Shown here: positions 31,496 through 38,368 of the stretch, in pieces
Layout: each line of letters starts with the position of its first letter
Numbering within the stretch: position 1 is the stretch's first letter
From: a virus
DNA: 38,664 bases
IMG/VR virus record: IMGVR_UViG_3300005530_000528
Location: 1-38,664 of that record
Strand: one strand, 5' to 3'
Notes under the pieces: model-generated
Seen by the model: the letters and a program-made list of their open reading frames with translations, nothing else
The model's database searches: none
Told to the model about the DNA's origin: nothing
Translations under genes and position numbers: made by a program

Positions 31496-31766
31496 GGATC
31501 AGAGGCCGTCGCACCTATAATCACCAGACCAGACAGCAATCCGGTCTATAGAACGGTTTTCGCTACGATTATGAATCGCATCGAATGGACGAACCTCTAG
31601 CAATCTTTCCCTTTTTACTTTTGCTGGAGCGGGAATCTCAGGCTAGCCGGTATGAAGCCTCTGATCCAAAGTTATAGCCTCGAAAGACTATGATTTCAAC
31701 AATAAACCGGTAGCCGCATCCGTCCCCGATCATGTATAACATGGACACTCCGGATGCTAAGCTACC
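31496..31766 (-). ncRNA. Large structured RNA candidate downstream of HNH gene
   Basis: Directly after the HNH stop, GGTAGC.. and GCATCC pair with GGATGC and GCTACC (31709-31766) in a long interrupted hairpin. Next comes ATAGTC-TTTCGA-GGCTAT. Then an 11-bp perfect helix GGATCAGAGGC (31657-31667) with GCCTCTGATCC (31496-31506) closes a 150-base interior that itself holds GACCGGAT-TGCT-GTCTGGTC, CGAT-TCATA-ATCG and TTCCC/GGGAA. Coding potential is poor. Unlike tRNAs it has no T-arm. Large ornate RNAs such as GOLLD and ROOL occur in phage tRNA arrays, but this is shorter and not matched. Confidence 0.55.
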
Positions 31767-31768
31767 AA

Positions 31769-32464
31769 TCATCGAATCGCTTGTTTGCTCCGCCAGTAGC
31801 CACGGGGAGGCTTTTTTAATCCGTATCGTTTTGCCCATTTAGAAATTGCACTGTCTGAAACTCCTAATTGTTTAGCCAGCTTAACAGTAGGCATTTTCCA
31901 TAATAGTTTGGACAATATAGTCTTGGATGGATGCCGTACCTTATGATACGAAAGACCTTGACATTTCCTAGAGCAAAAAATATGTTTTTTGTATACTTTC
32001 AGATATTCTCGACCACATATTTTACACACCACGATCGAATTTATTTTTGATGCGATCTGCGGTTGATTGTCAAGAAATGCTTTTCGTCGAGATAGTCTGC
32101 CTTTTCCTCTGTTCTTATTCTTGTATGTCGGTAATTGCATGTCGCAATTTCCGCACACCAATCTAAAGTTTGACAAAGCATTATTTGCATGATTGCCATC
32201 AATATGATCAATAACCAATGGTATCGGTCGTCCTAACCATTTCGTATTGTGACATATTTGACATTTATTTCCAAGTATTTCAAGCAAATATCTCTTTGTC
32301 AAATTTCTGATTTGAGCTTCAGTTGTTATATCCGGCCATATTCCAGTTTGTTCAAAATACTTCTTGCGTTTTTCCCATAAGTACACATGTTGACATTTGA
32401 ACGAACAATATTTTTTAGAATTGCGACCAACCGGAAGGCCGCATCCTATGCATGATTTGTCCAT
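31769..32464 (-). CDS. HNH homing-type endonuclease
   Basis: A 231-residue HNH endonuclease. An N-terminal zinc knuckle (CIGCGLPVGRNSKKYCSFKC), an HNH core with zinc (KCQICHNTKW, then PLVIDHIDGNHANNALSNFR and VCGNCD), a second zinc knuckle (CKICGREYLK, FCSRKCQ) and a C-terminal helix-turn-helix (TVKLAKQLGVSDSAISKWAK) are seen in order. The start at 32464 lies just outside tRNA-Thr; an upstream frame start would be inside the tRNA. Free-standing homing endonucleases commonly invade phage tRNA clusters. Confidence 0.9.
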   Translation of the reverse strand: MDKSCIGCGLPVGRNSKKYCSFKCQHVYLWEKRKKYFEQTGIWPDITTEAQIRNLTKRYLLEILGNKCQICHNTKWLGRPIPLVIDHIDGNHANNALSNFRLVCGNCDMQLPTYKNKNRGKGRLSRRKAFLDNQPQIASKINSIVVCKICGREYLKVYKKHIFCSRKCQGLSYHKVRHPSKTILSKLLWKMPTVKLAKQLGVSDSAISKWAKRYGLKKPPRGYWRSKQAIR

Positions 32465-32472
32465 TAATTGAG

Positions 32473-32546
32473 GGCCACTTGGAGGCTTCGATCCTCCCGC
32501 CTGCAAGGTACAAGCTTGCCGTTCTACCGAATGAACTAAAGTGGCC
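32473..32546 (-). tRNA. tRNA-Thr (TGT)
   Basis: Acceptor GCCACTT with AAGTGGC plus an extra G-C pair at the end, D-arm GTTC-ATTCGGTA-GAAC, anticodon stem GCAAG with CTTGC around CTTGTAC (anticodon TGT), T-arm GGAGG-ATCGAAG-CCTCC. No CCA is encoded. The extra outer pair resembles the G-1 feature of tRNA-His but the anticodon is for threonine. It lies 8 bases upstream of the HNH start. Confidence 0.88.
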
Positions 32547-32627
32547 TATCTCGCGACCCGTTAGCACATTTACTCCCTGGCACCAAAAGTTGCCAATATG
32601 CTAACCATCAAGAACAGGCTTTTCGCC
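32547..32627 (-). other. Short intergenic stretch with nested inverted repeats
   Basis: Between tRNA-Thr and the next gene, GTTAGCA (32560-32566) pairs with TGCTAAC (32599-32605), enclosing TGGCA and TGCCA. An AGGC-GAAAA-GCCT hairpin follows at the coding end. It could be a tRNA 5' leader structure or a weak attenuator; no poly-T run supports a terminator. Confidence 0.35.
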
Positions 32628-33071
32628 TTATTCTATTTCTTTTTTACTCCACCAAATTACCAATGTCGCAACCAATCTTGATCGATACATCCACTGTCCA
32701 TATGCCCAAGACCATTCCCATTTTCCGAGACGGATTTGCTCTTCTCGAAATGGAATATCGTTCTGTTCCAAGTAGTCTGTAAAACGATACAGTGCTCGCC
32801 AATCGCCACGGCAATACTGGATATATGGAAAAACTCGCTCATGACGATTTTCGTCACGCCGCAAACCGGCTTCCCTATGTTGGGTAGACCGTTTTTTCTT
32901 CCATGTCTTTTGATGACGAATATTGATATCGTCGTAAGTATTGGGCAGATTAGCAAAGTTGCGTCTTGCACGAATCTTGACACGGCCGTACTCAGACCAA
33001 TCTTTGCCCTCCGCCGCTTTTCGCCGCTCTTGGGTTGTTTTAGGATGCCGATGGCAGTTTTTGTAGAACAT
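32628..33071 (-). CDS. Hypothetical basic protein
   Basis: A 147-residue protein with many Arg, Lys and Trp (MFYKNCHRHPKTTQERRK, then FPYIQYCRGDWRALYRFTDYL, and WEWSWAYGQWMYR). AGAAGGAAGTAAG is a clear ribosome site before the ATG. No recognised domain and no signal peptide. It could be a nucleic-acid-binding protein by composition only. Confidence 0.65.
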   Translation of the reverse strand: MFYKNCHRHPKTTQERRKAAEGKDWSEYGRVKIRARRNFANLPNTYDDINIRHQKTWKKKRSTQHREAGLRRDENRHERVFPYIQYCRGDWRALYRFTDYLEQNDIPFREEQIRLGKWEWSWAYGQWMYRSRLVATLVIWWSKKEIE

Positions 33072-33102
33072 CTTACTTCCTTCTAAATTTGTGTTGACAA
33101 AC

Positions 33103-33318
33103 TTAAAAGACAGTGTTCATTTCGTAAACAAGTTCCTGGATGCGGTTCGGGTCATTCGTCCCATGATCGCACCATGCTTTGGCCCGATTGGTAGCTTTAT
33201 CGAGTTTCAAGGCTAGTACCTTTCGTCCGCAATAACATGTAGGAAGAATCGATCCCAAGCTAGCAAGGGCGGGATTATAAGTTCCGGGAGGCAGAGGATG
33301 GCGTCGTTTTTTAAGCAA
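33103..33318 (-). CDS. Small zinc-binding-like protein with TTG start
   Basis: A 71-residue protein. The chosen TTG at 33318 gives LKKRRHPLPPGTYNPALASL and has GGAGG eight bases upstream; a TTG 15 bases earlier would start within that ribosome site. CYCGRKVLALKLDKATNR followed by WCDHGTND contributes Cys and His residues for possible metal binding. It overlaps the upstream gene by 8 bases. Confidence 0.6.
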   Translation of the reverse strand: MLKKRRHPLPPGTYNPALASLGSILPTCYCGRKVLALKLDKATNRAKAWCDHGTNDPNRIQELVYEMNTVF

Positions 33319-33511
33319 AATGATAACCTCCAATTATTCCAGAACATTCAATACGATTGTGGATTTGAGAAAGAAGTGTTCCTTGTATCTGATCCAATGC
33401 TTCTATCTCATCAAATCTGCCTGAATCTTGCAGAGCAAATATTTGAAGCTTTTCTATATCGGATAGCAAATCGCCATTGCGATATCGTTTGACTAATTCG
33501 GTCTCGTTCAT
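33311..33511 (-). CDS. Small hypothetical protein
   Basis: A 66-residue protein beginning MNETELVKRYRNGDLLSDIE at the ATG at 33511, which overlaps the stop of the microprotein upstream as ATGA. An earlier start in the frame would lie inside it. Helical and acidic (LQIFALQDSGRFDEIEALD), with no motif. Confidence 0.6.
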   Translation of the reverse strand: MNETELVKRYRNGDLLSDIEKLQIFALQDSGRFDEIEALDQIQGTLLSQIHNRIECSGIIGGYHFA

Positions 33512-33618
33512 ATGGCAAACAGCAAAAAATAGACGACGGCGTAAAGCCCGAAAATGATTAGACCGATCCAAAGTTCATGCCAAAAACTTTGTAGCAAGTC
33601 GTATAACTTGATCCACAT
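33508..33618 (-). CDS. 36-residue membrane microprotein
   Basis: Too short for most ORF callers. The ATG at 33618 follows AGGAAAGATAA directly after the previous stop and encodes MWIKLYDLLQSFWHELWIG followed by a single membrane helix (LIIFGLYAVVYFLLFAI). Its TGA overlaps the next ATG. A good ribosome site, coupling on both sides and a clean membrane helix make it a credible gene. Function unknown; possibly a lysis or host-membrane effector. Confidence 0.65.
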   Translation of the reverse strand: MWIKLYDLLQSFWHELWIGLIIFGLYAVVYFLLFAI

Positions 33619-33822
33619 TTATCTTTCCTTGAAAGTATCGATATGAGGTTGCTTACAGAACTGGCAAAAACTTGGTCCAGAAAATGACCTTTTCAAAGAT
33701 TCATGCCATAACATGCTCTGATTGCATTTCAAACACTCATATTCATGGAATTTAGTTCTTAGTTTCGCTTTGGGTGTGACTTGTCGAACATTCTGTACAA
33801 ATCGATTTTTGTTTCCTAACAT
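33619..33822 (-). CDS. Small zinc finger protein
   Basis: A 67-residue protein with two cysteine pairs (CLKCNQSMLWHE, CQFCKQPHID) that together would bind a zinc ion. The N-terminus is basic (MLGNKNRFVQNVRQVTPKAK). It is the first gene after the tRNA-Met-like unit. A ribosome-associated or RNA-binding role is possible only by composition. Confidence 0.65.
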   Translation of the reverse strand: MLGNKNRFVQNVRQVTPKAKLRTKFHEYECLKCNQSMLWHESLKRSFSGPSFCQFCKQPHIDTFKER

Positions 33823-33846
33823 AATTAAACTCTATTTTCCGATAAG

Positions 33847-33918
33847 AGCCGGAGGCGGGAATCGAACCCGCGTAGCATAGCTTATGAGGCTCTGCGAGTA
33901 ACCAGCAACTTCCCCGGT
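33847..33918 (-). tRNA. tRNA-Met-like (CAT), irregular D-arm
   Basis: T-arm GCGGG-TTCGATT-CCCGC and an anticodon arm AGAGC-CTCATAA-GCTAT (anticodon CAT, one mismatch) are evident; the loop is identical to bacterial tRNA-Met. The acceptor CCGGGG with CTCCGG has six pairs and an end mismatch. The D-arm is poor. Upstream lies GAAG-TTGCTGGT-TACTC, close to the array motif, but no complementary downstream strand is found. The same 3' part would also fit a tmRNA 3' end. Confidence 0.5.
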
Positions 33919-34195
33919 CTGGAGCAGACTATTGGCCGTCTGCTAGAGCCAGCGGCTAAGGCCGCTTCTAATGGTGAATCGCTTGAAACTTTATTGTTTA
34001 TTTTGTCGGGGAGCCGTCACGCTAAGCCCGACATGTTGTGTGCGTTGAAAAACGCCAATCAAGTCTGATTTATACACCTAATCGAAAAGATGCAGAGCTA
34101 ACGATGGTAACTGTCGTCTCATGTCGATAGATTACATGACCCACTTAATTTCTCCGATAGCACAACGCCTTGATGATTCAAGGTAGCTCCGCACT
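33919..34195 (-). ncRNA. Structured non-coding region, possibly tmRNA-like
   Basis: No gene fits. The minus strand has CCTTGA-ATCA-TCAAGG near its 5' end, a TGTCGGG/CCCGACA stem with an internal AGC/GCT, AGCGGC-CTTA-GCCGCT, AGCAGAC/GTCTGCT, and GCGTT-TTTC-AACGC. GCTCTGC (34092-34098) is complementary to GCAGAGC (33889-33895) in the tRNA-like end. From the 5' CGGAG (34187) to 33848 the length of about 340 bases, the pairing of the two ends and the long-range helix recall a tmRNA. No tag with a stop codon is convincing, so the assignment is open. Confidence 0.4.
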
Positions 34196-34549
34196 TTAAT
34201 ATTCGTAATCTTGGGCTTGTTGAAACAAACCTTCCATATCTTCGGGAGTCGTATCGGCGGCGGTCTTCAACAATGTGTTGACATAATGATGACCGTTTTG
34301 ACGAAACTCGCGAATCCCGACTTGCCGACGAACCATCAAGCCAAGAGAAAGTTTTTGCATTCCAGTAGGATTGCCGGCGGCGGCTTGAGCCTGTCTCGCG
34401 GCAATACATTTTGCAATCTCTTGAATCAACGGCACGATCAAACTAGCGAAAACGCTAATCGTGGCCGGGTCCAATGCGGCTGCGGCATTACCCGTCTCCA
34501 CATTGTAATTGACAGCGGCCTTTTGGGCCGCCTCATTAATAGTTAGCAT
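34196..34549 (-). CDS. Hypothetical protein
   Basis: A 117-residue protein starting MLTINEAAQKAAVNYNVETG at 34549; ACGGAAACAAAG precedes the ATG. A hydrophobic helix-like stretch (TISVFASLIVPLIQEIAKCIA) is followed by an alanine-rich segment and a soluble tail (GLMVRRQVGIREFRQNGHHY). Possibly a small structural or host-takeover protein. It overlaps the upstream microprotein by 14 bases. Confidence 0.6.
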   Translation of the reverse strand: MLTINEAAQKAAVNYNVETGNAAAALDPATISVFASLIVPLIQEIAKCIAARQAQAAAGNPTGMQKLSLGLMVRRQVGIREFRQNGHHYVNTLLKTAADTTPEDMEGLFQQAQDYEY

Positions 34550-34616
34550 CTTTGTTTCCGTAAACAATGTAGAAAAGACATCCAAGCATGACTATGGCGA
34601 CAAAAGCATCTACCAT
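34536..34616 (-). CDS. 26-residue membrane microprotein
   Basis: An ATG at 34616 shares one base with the upstream stop (TAATG), and the frame MVDAFVAIVMLGCLFYIVYG continues to NKDANY before TAA. It encodes one membrane helix. No ORF of this size is normally annotated, but the coupling to both neighbours and the clean hydrophobic helix support it. Function unknown. Confidence 0.5.
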   Translation of the reverse strand: MVDAFVAIVMLGCLFYIVYGNKDANY

Positions 34617-35038
34617 TAATATCCAATCACATTCTGTTGACGGATCACTTGACGCTGAACATTGCTACCGCGATTCAGCAATCCACCGCGATTCAATCCT
34701 CGTCCGTTAAGCACGCCTCCGAGCAAGCCGCCTCGACGGTTGCTGTGTCGTTGCACAACTCGTTGCTGAACGACAAGCGGTTGGACTCCGTACTGTTGCT
34801 GAAGCAACTGCACATTCTGCGGCACATAAACTCGCTGGATTGTCTGAAGCTGCAAAACTTGCTGAGGAACGACCTGATATTGAACCGCATTCGGCAGCAC
34901 AATCTGAGTCTGAATTCCGGGGGCAACATAATTTTGAGCCTGGAGCTGGCCAACCGCTCCGTTATAGCAAGTATTGCCGGCCATGGCGATTCCGCTCAGT
35001 CCCAAAAGGACGGCGACAGCCATCAAGAAACGCTTCAT
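34616..35038 (-). CDS. Secreted Gln/Val-rich protein with RGG-like tail
   Basis: A 140-residue protein with a signal peptide (MKRFLMAVAVLLGLSGIAMAG). The start at 35038 is just after the upstream stop, whereas the earlier ATG lies in the cytochrome gene. The mature part is rich in Gln and Val (QTQIVLPNAVQYQVVPQQVL) then Arg/Gly (RRGGLLGGVLNGRGLNRGG). Low complexity, no family; it may coat the phage or the cell surface. Confidence 0.6.
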   Translation of the reverse strand: MKRFLMAVAVLLGLSGIAMAGNTCYNGAVGQLQAQNYVAPGIQTQIVLPNAVQYQVVPQQVLQLQTIQRVYVPQNVQLLQQQYGVQPLVVQQRVVQRHSNRRGGLLGGVLNGRGLNRGGLLNRGSNVQRQVIRQQNVIGY

Positions 35039-35039
35039 T

Positions 35040-35639
35040 CTACTTATCATCCCTTTCTTTTTTCATTAAGAAGGTTGCATAATCCTTCAAAATCGAAACT
35101 TCATCGTCTGTGAGAGCCGGTTTACCTTTTGGCATATGCCCGGCAAATGCTTCCTCGTAACTGTACCACGCAACATTAGACGGAGACAATTTTCCTTTCA
35201 TATCTTGGAAAGTAAGTTTACCATCCGTAACAAGCGTAATTTGACCTTCAGGAGCCTTAGAGTCGTGGCAGGCTGCACATTTTGCTACAATGAGTGCATT
35301 TGCCTTAACTTCGGCATCATTCGGTTGATCGGGAGCCGGCGTAGTTCCTGTGCCATCTTTTGCAATTTTATCTTGCAATAGCTTCACTACCAGTTCGGCA
35401 ATTTTTTGAGCATCTTCATCCGTCAAGCAACTGTTCAATTGCTGGGTTTTGAAATGATACTCGGTATTTGCATCCGTCACAGGAATTCCGATCACTCGTA
35501 GTACATCACCGTACTGAATGACTTTTTCTTTGATTACCAATCTTTGAGGCTGAACATACCGAGGCGGCGTAGCGATTGCCGTGATGGGAGTCAGCATCAA
35601 ACCAAGAATCAGAATTCCGGCCACAATCTTTTTGATCAT
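35040..35639 (-). CDS. Secreted class I cytochrome c domain protein
   Basis: A 199-residue protein with a signal peptide (MIKKIVAGILILGLMLTPITAIA). A heme c-binding site KCAACHDSKAPEGQ (CxxCH) is followed by GHMPKGKPALTDDEV, a Met ligand in the expected position (MPKGKPALT motif of Planctomycetes-type cytochrome c). It would carry electrons in the periplasm. A viral origin is unusual; the companion gene upstream is a larger heme protein. The downstream gene begins within 2 bases of its stop. Confidence 0.82.
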   Translation of the reverse strand: MIKKIVAGILILGLMLTPITAIATPPRYVQPQRLVIKEKVIQYGDVLRVIGIPVTDANTEYHFKTQQLNSCLTDEDAQKIAELVVKLLQDKIAKDGTGTTPAPDQPNDAEVKANALIVAKCAACHDSKAPEGQITLVTDGKLTFQDMKGKLSPSNVAWYSYEEAFAGHMPKGKPALTDDEVSILKDYATFLMKKERDDK

Positions 35640-35641
35640 AC

Positions 35642-37339
35642 TTATTCCTTAATTTTTTCAACTGTTATGTTATCGCGACTTACATATCCGGTCACGCCAT
35701 TCACTTCGAGCTTATACCAATAATCTTGGAAGGTGCCCAACAACTTGTGTTTTTGCCCATGAGTGCAACTGCCAACTACTTTGTCAGCCGAATAGATATT
35801 GCAATCTTTTTGGACGACAATATATTCAACTTCGACAGTTTCGACCGGCAAAGCATCAAGCTTGTTAATTAGCAGCATCGCTTGAGCAAATGAGCCAGCT
35901 TTAGGATTCTCCCAAACTTCTCTGGGAATCGGATGGCCTGTTTTCGCTAATCGAGCCAATCGACCTTGAGCACTTTGCGAGACTTTCGTTCTGAACTCGG
36001 CAACCGTGACTCCGCATTCGACGGCGGCTTGTTCCAATGTCACATCTCGATCATACCAGTTGAGTATGTCGGCAAACATCTCCGAGTTTTCTAGCGAATC
36101 TAAACCGTTCGCTTGCAACACGGCTCTTGAATATAGAATCGCATCGTCTTGCTCAGTTTGTTCGGTCGTTGTAAGATAATACGCTCTGGCCGCCTGTTTA
36201 TAATCCGCATAAGTCGTGATTAAATCAACGCCATCGCCAATTACTGCCCTTAATTCATTTTTACTCGGATTGATTCCAAGTCCATGACAATGTATGCAGC
36301 TACGAGCGGTTCTTACTCTGACATCGCCAATTCGATCTCTGGTATCCACCACGATGGTAGGATCGGCGAACTCAATACGCTTGCCAGCTCCATCGCTTAG
36401 GAAGTAAGTTTGAAGTCCTAAGTAATTCGATGTAATATATTCGTGAGCATCGCCTTTACGAGCAATCCCTTTATGGACAGGGATTCCTTTCGCATTTCTT
36501 TCAATTGAAAGATTTTCTAGCACATCGTTTTGATTGTCCATGTTTTTATAATCACTGGATTCCCAATGATAACCATGTCCAATTCGCAAGCCAGTCAATT
36601 CCCTAGCATGTCGAGAAACTATGGACTGCCCTTTATCGACGATCGAACCTCTGGCCAATAAATGAGTTTCGGCCGTAGCAACATCAATGTTCCACAGCTT
36701 TCGATATTGGTCGGCCGTTTTTGGAACACCGACCCTAGCATACATCAATTCGTAGTACAGAGGCGTTAAGTTACGGTCGGCCTGCCTTGTTGTATCTGCC
36801 GTATGCATTAAAAACCAATCAAGGCGAACTAAAGCATTGCCGGATTGTTCTCTAAGCACATCATAACTCGGAGTAACCCATGGCTTTCGAATATAAGGTT
36901 CGGTAACGGAGACTTTTTCAAAAGCTTCGTTCGTCCAGTTGTAATCTCTTATATCAATCCACCATAAGGTTTTGCTGCCGGGGACTTGCTTGAACCCGAC
37001 AAACTTTCTTTCCAACTTATCTGGCTTATCTGGCTTATCTCCGGCGACATGAACGGCTTGAGCTATAGGCTCGAAATAGCCACGGTTGCCGCTACCGTCC
37101 AGCGTCGGACCAGTTAGCGAGTGTACCCAAAACGATAATGCAAGTGCTGCATTTTCTCTCATTTCTTCGGGAAATGCGTAGCTGGTAAAGAATTTGATGT
37201 ACTGTCGCTCTTGCTCTTGAACATTAGCCAAATATTGAACGGTCGCATCCAATTCGTCGTTCATAGAACCGGCCTTAACCGGCGAAAAAAGACAAAAGAA
37301 TAGCAGAATAACGGCAACAAAATTTGGCTTCAATTTCAT
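35642..37339 (-). CDS. Large secreted heme-binding protein with SH3-like C-terminus
   Basis: A 565-residue exported protein (signal peptide MKLKPNFVAVILLFFCLFSP, cleavage near VKAG). The central third holds RTARSCIHCHGLGINP, one CxxCH heme c site. The final 60 residues resemble a bacterial SH3 domain (NIYSADKVVGSCTHGQKHKL, WYKLEVNGVTGYVSRDNI). Similar multi-domain secreted heme proteins of unknown role are common in planctomycetes. It starts 31 bases after the IsrB-like element and is 3 bases from the next cytochrome gene, likely an operon. Confidence 0.75.
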   Translation of the reverse strand: MKLKPNFVAVILLFFCLFSPVKAGSMNDELDATVQYLANVQEQERQYIKFFTSYAFPEEMRENAALALSFWVHSLTGPTLDGSGNRGYFEPIAQAVHVAGDKPDKPDKLERKFVGFKQVPGSKTLWWIDIRDYNWTNEAFEKVSVTEPYIRKPWVTPSYDVLREQSGNALVRLDWFLMHTADTTRQADRNLTPLYYELMYARVGVPKTADQYRKLWNIDVATAETHLLARGSIVDKGQSIVSRHARELTGLRIGHGYHWESSDYKNMDNQNDVLENLSIERNAKGIPVHKGIARKGDAHEYITSNYLGLQTYFLSDGAGKRIEFADPTIVVDTRDRIGDVRVRTARSCIHCHGLGINPSKNELRAVIGDGVDLITTYADYKQAARAYYLTTTEQTEQDDAILYSRAVLQANGLDSLENSEMFADILNWYDRDVTLEQAAVECGVTVAEFRTKVSQSAQGRLARLAKTGHPIPREVWENPKAGSFAQAMLLINKLDALPVETVEVEYIVVQKDCNIYSADKVVGSCTHGQKHKLLGTFQDYWYKLEVNGVTGYVSRDNITVEKIKE

Positions 37340-37361
37340 CTAAACTACGAGCACAATAACC

Positions 37362-37378
37362 AGACCTCTTTAAGGTCT
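37362..37378 (-). other. Hairpin at the 3' end of the IsrB-like gene
   Basis: AGACCT-TAAAG-AGGTCT, a 6-bp perfect stem with a 5-base loop, overlaps the stop codon of the IsrB-like gene. Subterminal hairpins of this size mark the right ends of IS200/IS605-type elements. Here it could be the element end or an mRNA 3' structure. There is no T-tract, so it is not a terminator. Confidence 0.5.
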
Positions 37379-38368
37379 ATGGAGGAATGCTCGCCTCCTA
37401 TTATAAGTTAGAAATCTACAGTCTTCTACTTTTGCATTCTGACATAACCGCGATCCAGTTATTACCGAATGCAAACTTATTTTACCTTTTGAGTTTCCGC
37501 CAACATAAACGACATTATAGTTAGGATGCCTAATCAAACTTCCACGCTTTAGCCCAAGACTTCTTGTGCCGCCATAATGCTTACGCATACCATTGCTTGG
37601 TTGCAAGCGATGCAATTGTCTCCTGTGTAGCATAATAGTAGAAATGCACAGAACTTGCCTGTTAGATATTTGATCTCCGCCTACTATATGGTTTGCTAAG
37701 ACCCAGCTATCCATACAATGAGATTCAAACGAGTTGCTTAATTTGTTGTGAGACTTTTTAAGCCCTAGCCGATCTCTCAATTGTTTCGTTTCCCAGCCTT
37801 GTTTAGTCGTTAGATCAGGTATTTGTGAATAGAACCAACTTTTTCCTATCTCTAGCGGCGAAAAAGAGCGGTCCCATCGTCTTTTTCCAGTAGACTTAGC
37901 CTTAATATCTTCCACAATTACTTGTGTTATAGGAAACAGCTTCTTCAACCAATCAAGAATTGTTAATTTCCATTGCCATCTAGCTTTGGTACTAGGCGGA
38001 ATGCGATTTCTCTTGAGAGAACTTCTATTCCATCTGACCTTACGATAAGGTGTTTTACGGAACCTCCGCCCTCTTCTCATTTCCCTTTTGGTTTTAATGG
38101 CATCCTTGACATGCTGGATTGCATCGACTTGAACATTCAAGTAAGTATGAGATTTGCTTTTAACAGTAAAACCTTCTTTTTTACTGCCTGGATCAATACC
38201 GACAGCTATCTCTTGCTTACTTTTACCTGATGGCTGATTGAGCCTAGCACAAAAGACATGACCTTTCCAAAAACCGGTAGCTCTACCTGATGCGATCCAT
38301 TTCCGTACTCGACTAGGTTTAGCCGGCATAAGTGCTTCTTGATTTTGATCAACGATCGGCACGAACAT
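37370..38368 (-). CDS. isrB: IsrB-like RuvC protein (IscB family, RNA-guided nickase candidate)
   Basis: A 332-residue protein. PLMP-type N-terminus (EALMPAKPSR, 11-20), RuvC-I Asp59 in AVGIDPGSKKEG, an arginine-rich bridge helix (about 93-120: KREMRRGRRFRKTPYRKVRW), RuvC-II Glu153 (ITQVIVEDIKA) and RuvC-III His217/Asp220 (ESHCMDSWVLANH). The C-terminal RRQLHRLQP and GGTRSLGLKRGS match the family. Only 63 residues separate RuvC-II and III and there is no HNH domain, so it is the IsrB type, expected to nick DNA with an omega RNA. No TnpA-type transposase is nearby. Confidence 0.85.
   Translation of the reverse strand: MFVPIVDQNQEALMPAKPSRVRKWIASGRATGFWKGHVFCARLNQPSGKSKQEIAVGIDPGSKKEGFTVKSKSHTYLNVQVDAIQHVKDAIKTKREMRRGRRFRKTPYRKVRWNRSSLKRNRIPPSTKARWQWKLTILDWLKKLFPITQVIVEDIKAKSTGKRRWDRSFSPLEIGKSWFYSQIPDLTTKQGWETKQLRDRLGLKKSHNKLSNSFESHCMDSWVLANHIVGGDQISNRQVLCISTIMLHRRQLHRLQPSNGMRKHYGGTRSLGLKRGSLIRHPNYNVVYVGGNSKGKISLHSVITGSRLCQNAKVEDCRFLTYNRRRAFLHRP

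Noticed and set aside
31496-31667. 6S RNA or GOLLD RNA
   Set aside because: The interior is not an extended 6S-type hairpin, and the size is far too small for GOLLD; no motif match was seen.
33919-34195. Clear tmRNA tag ending in alanines
   Set aside because: The only AALAA-like run has no stop codon after it and comes from a GC-rich hairpin, so a tag cannot be claimed.
37370-38368. IscB with HNH domain
   Set aside because: Only 63 residues separate RuvC-II and RuvC-III, too few for an HNH insertion; IsrB type fits better.
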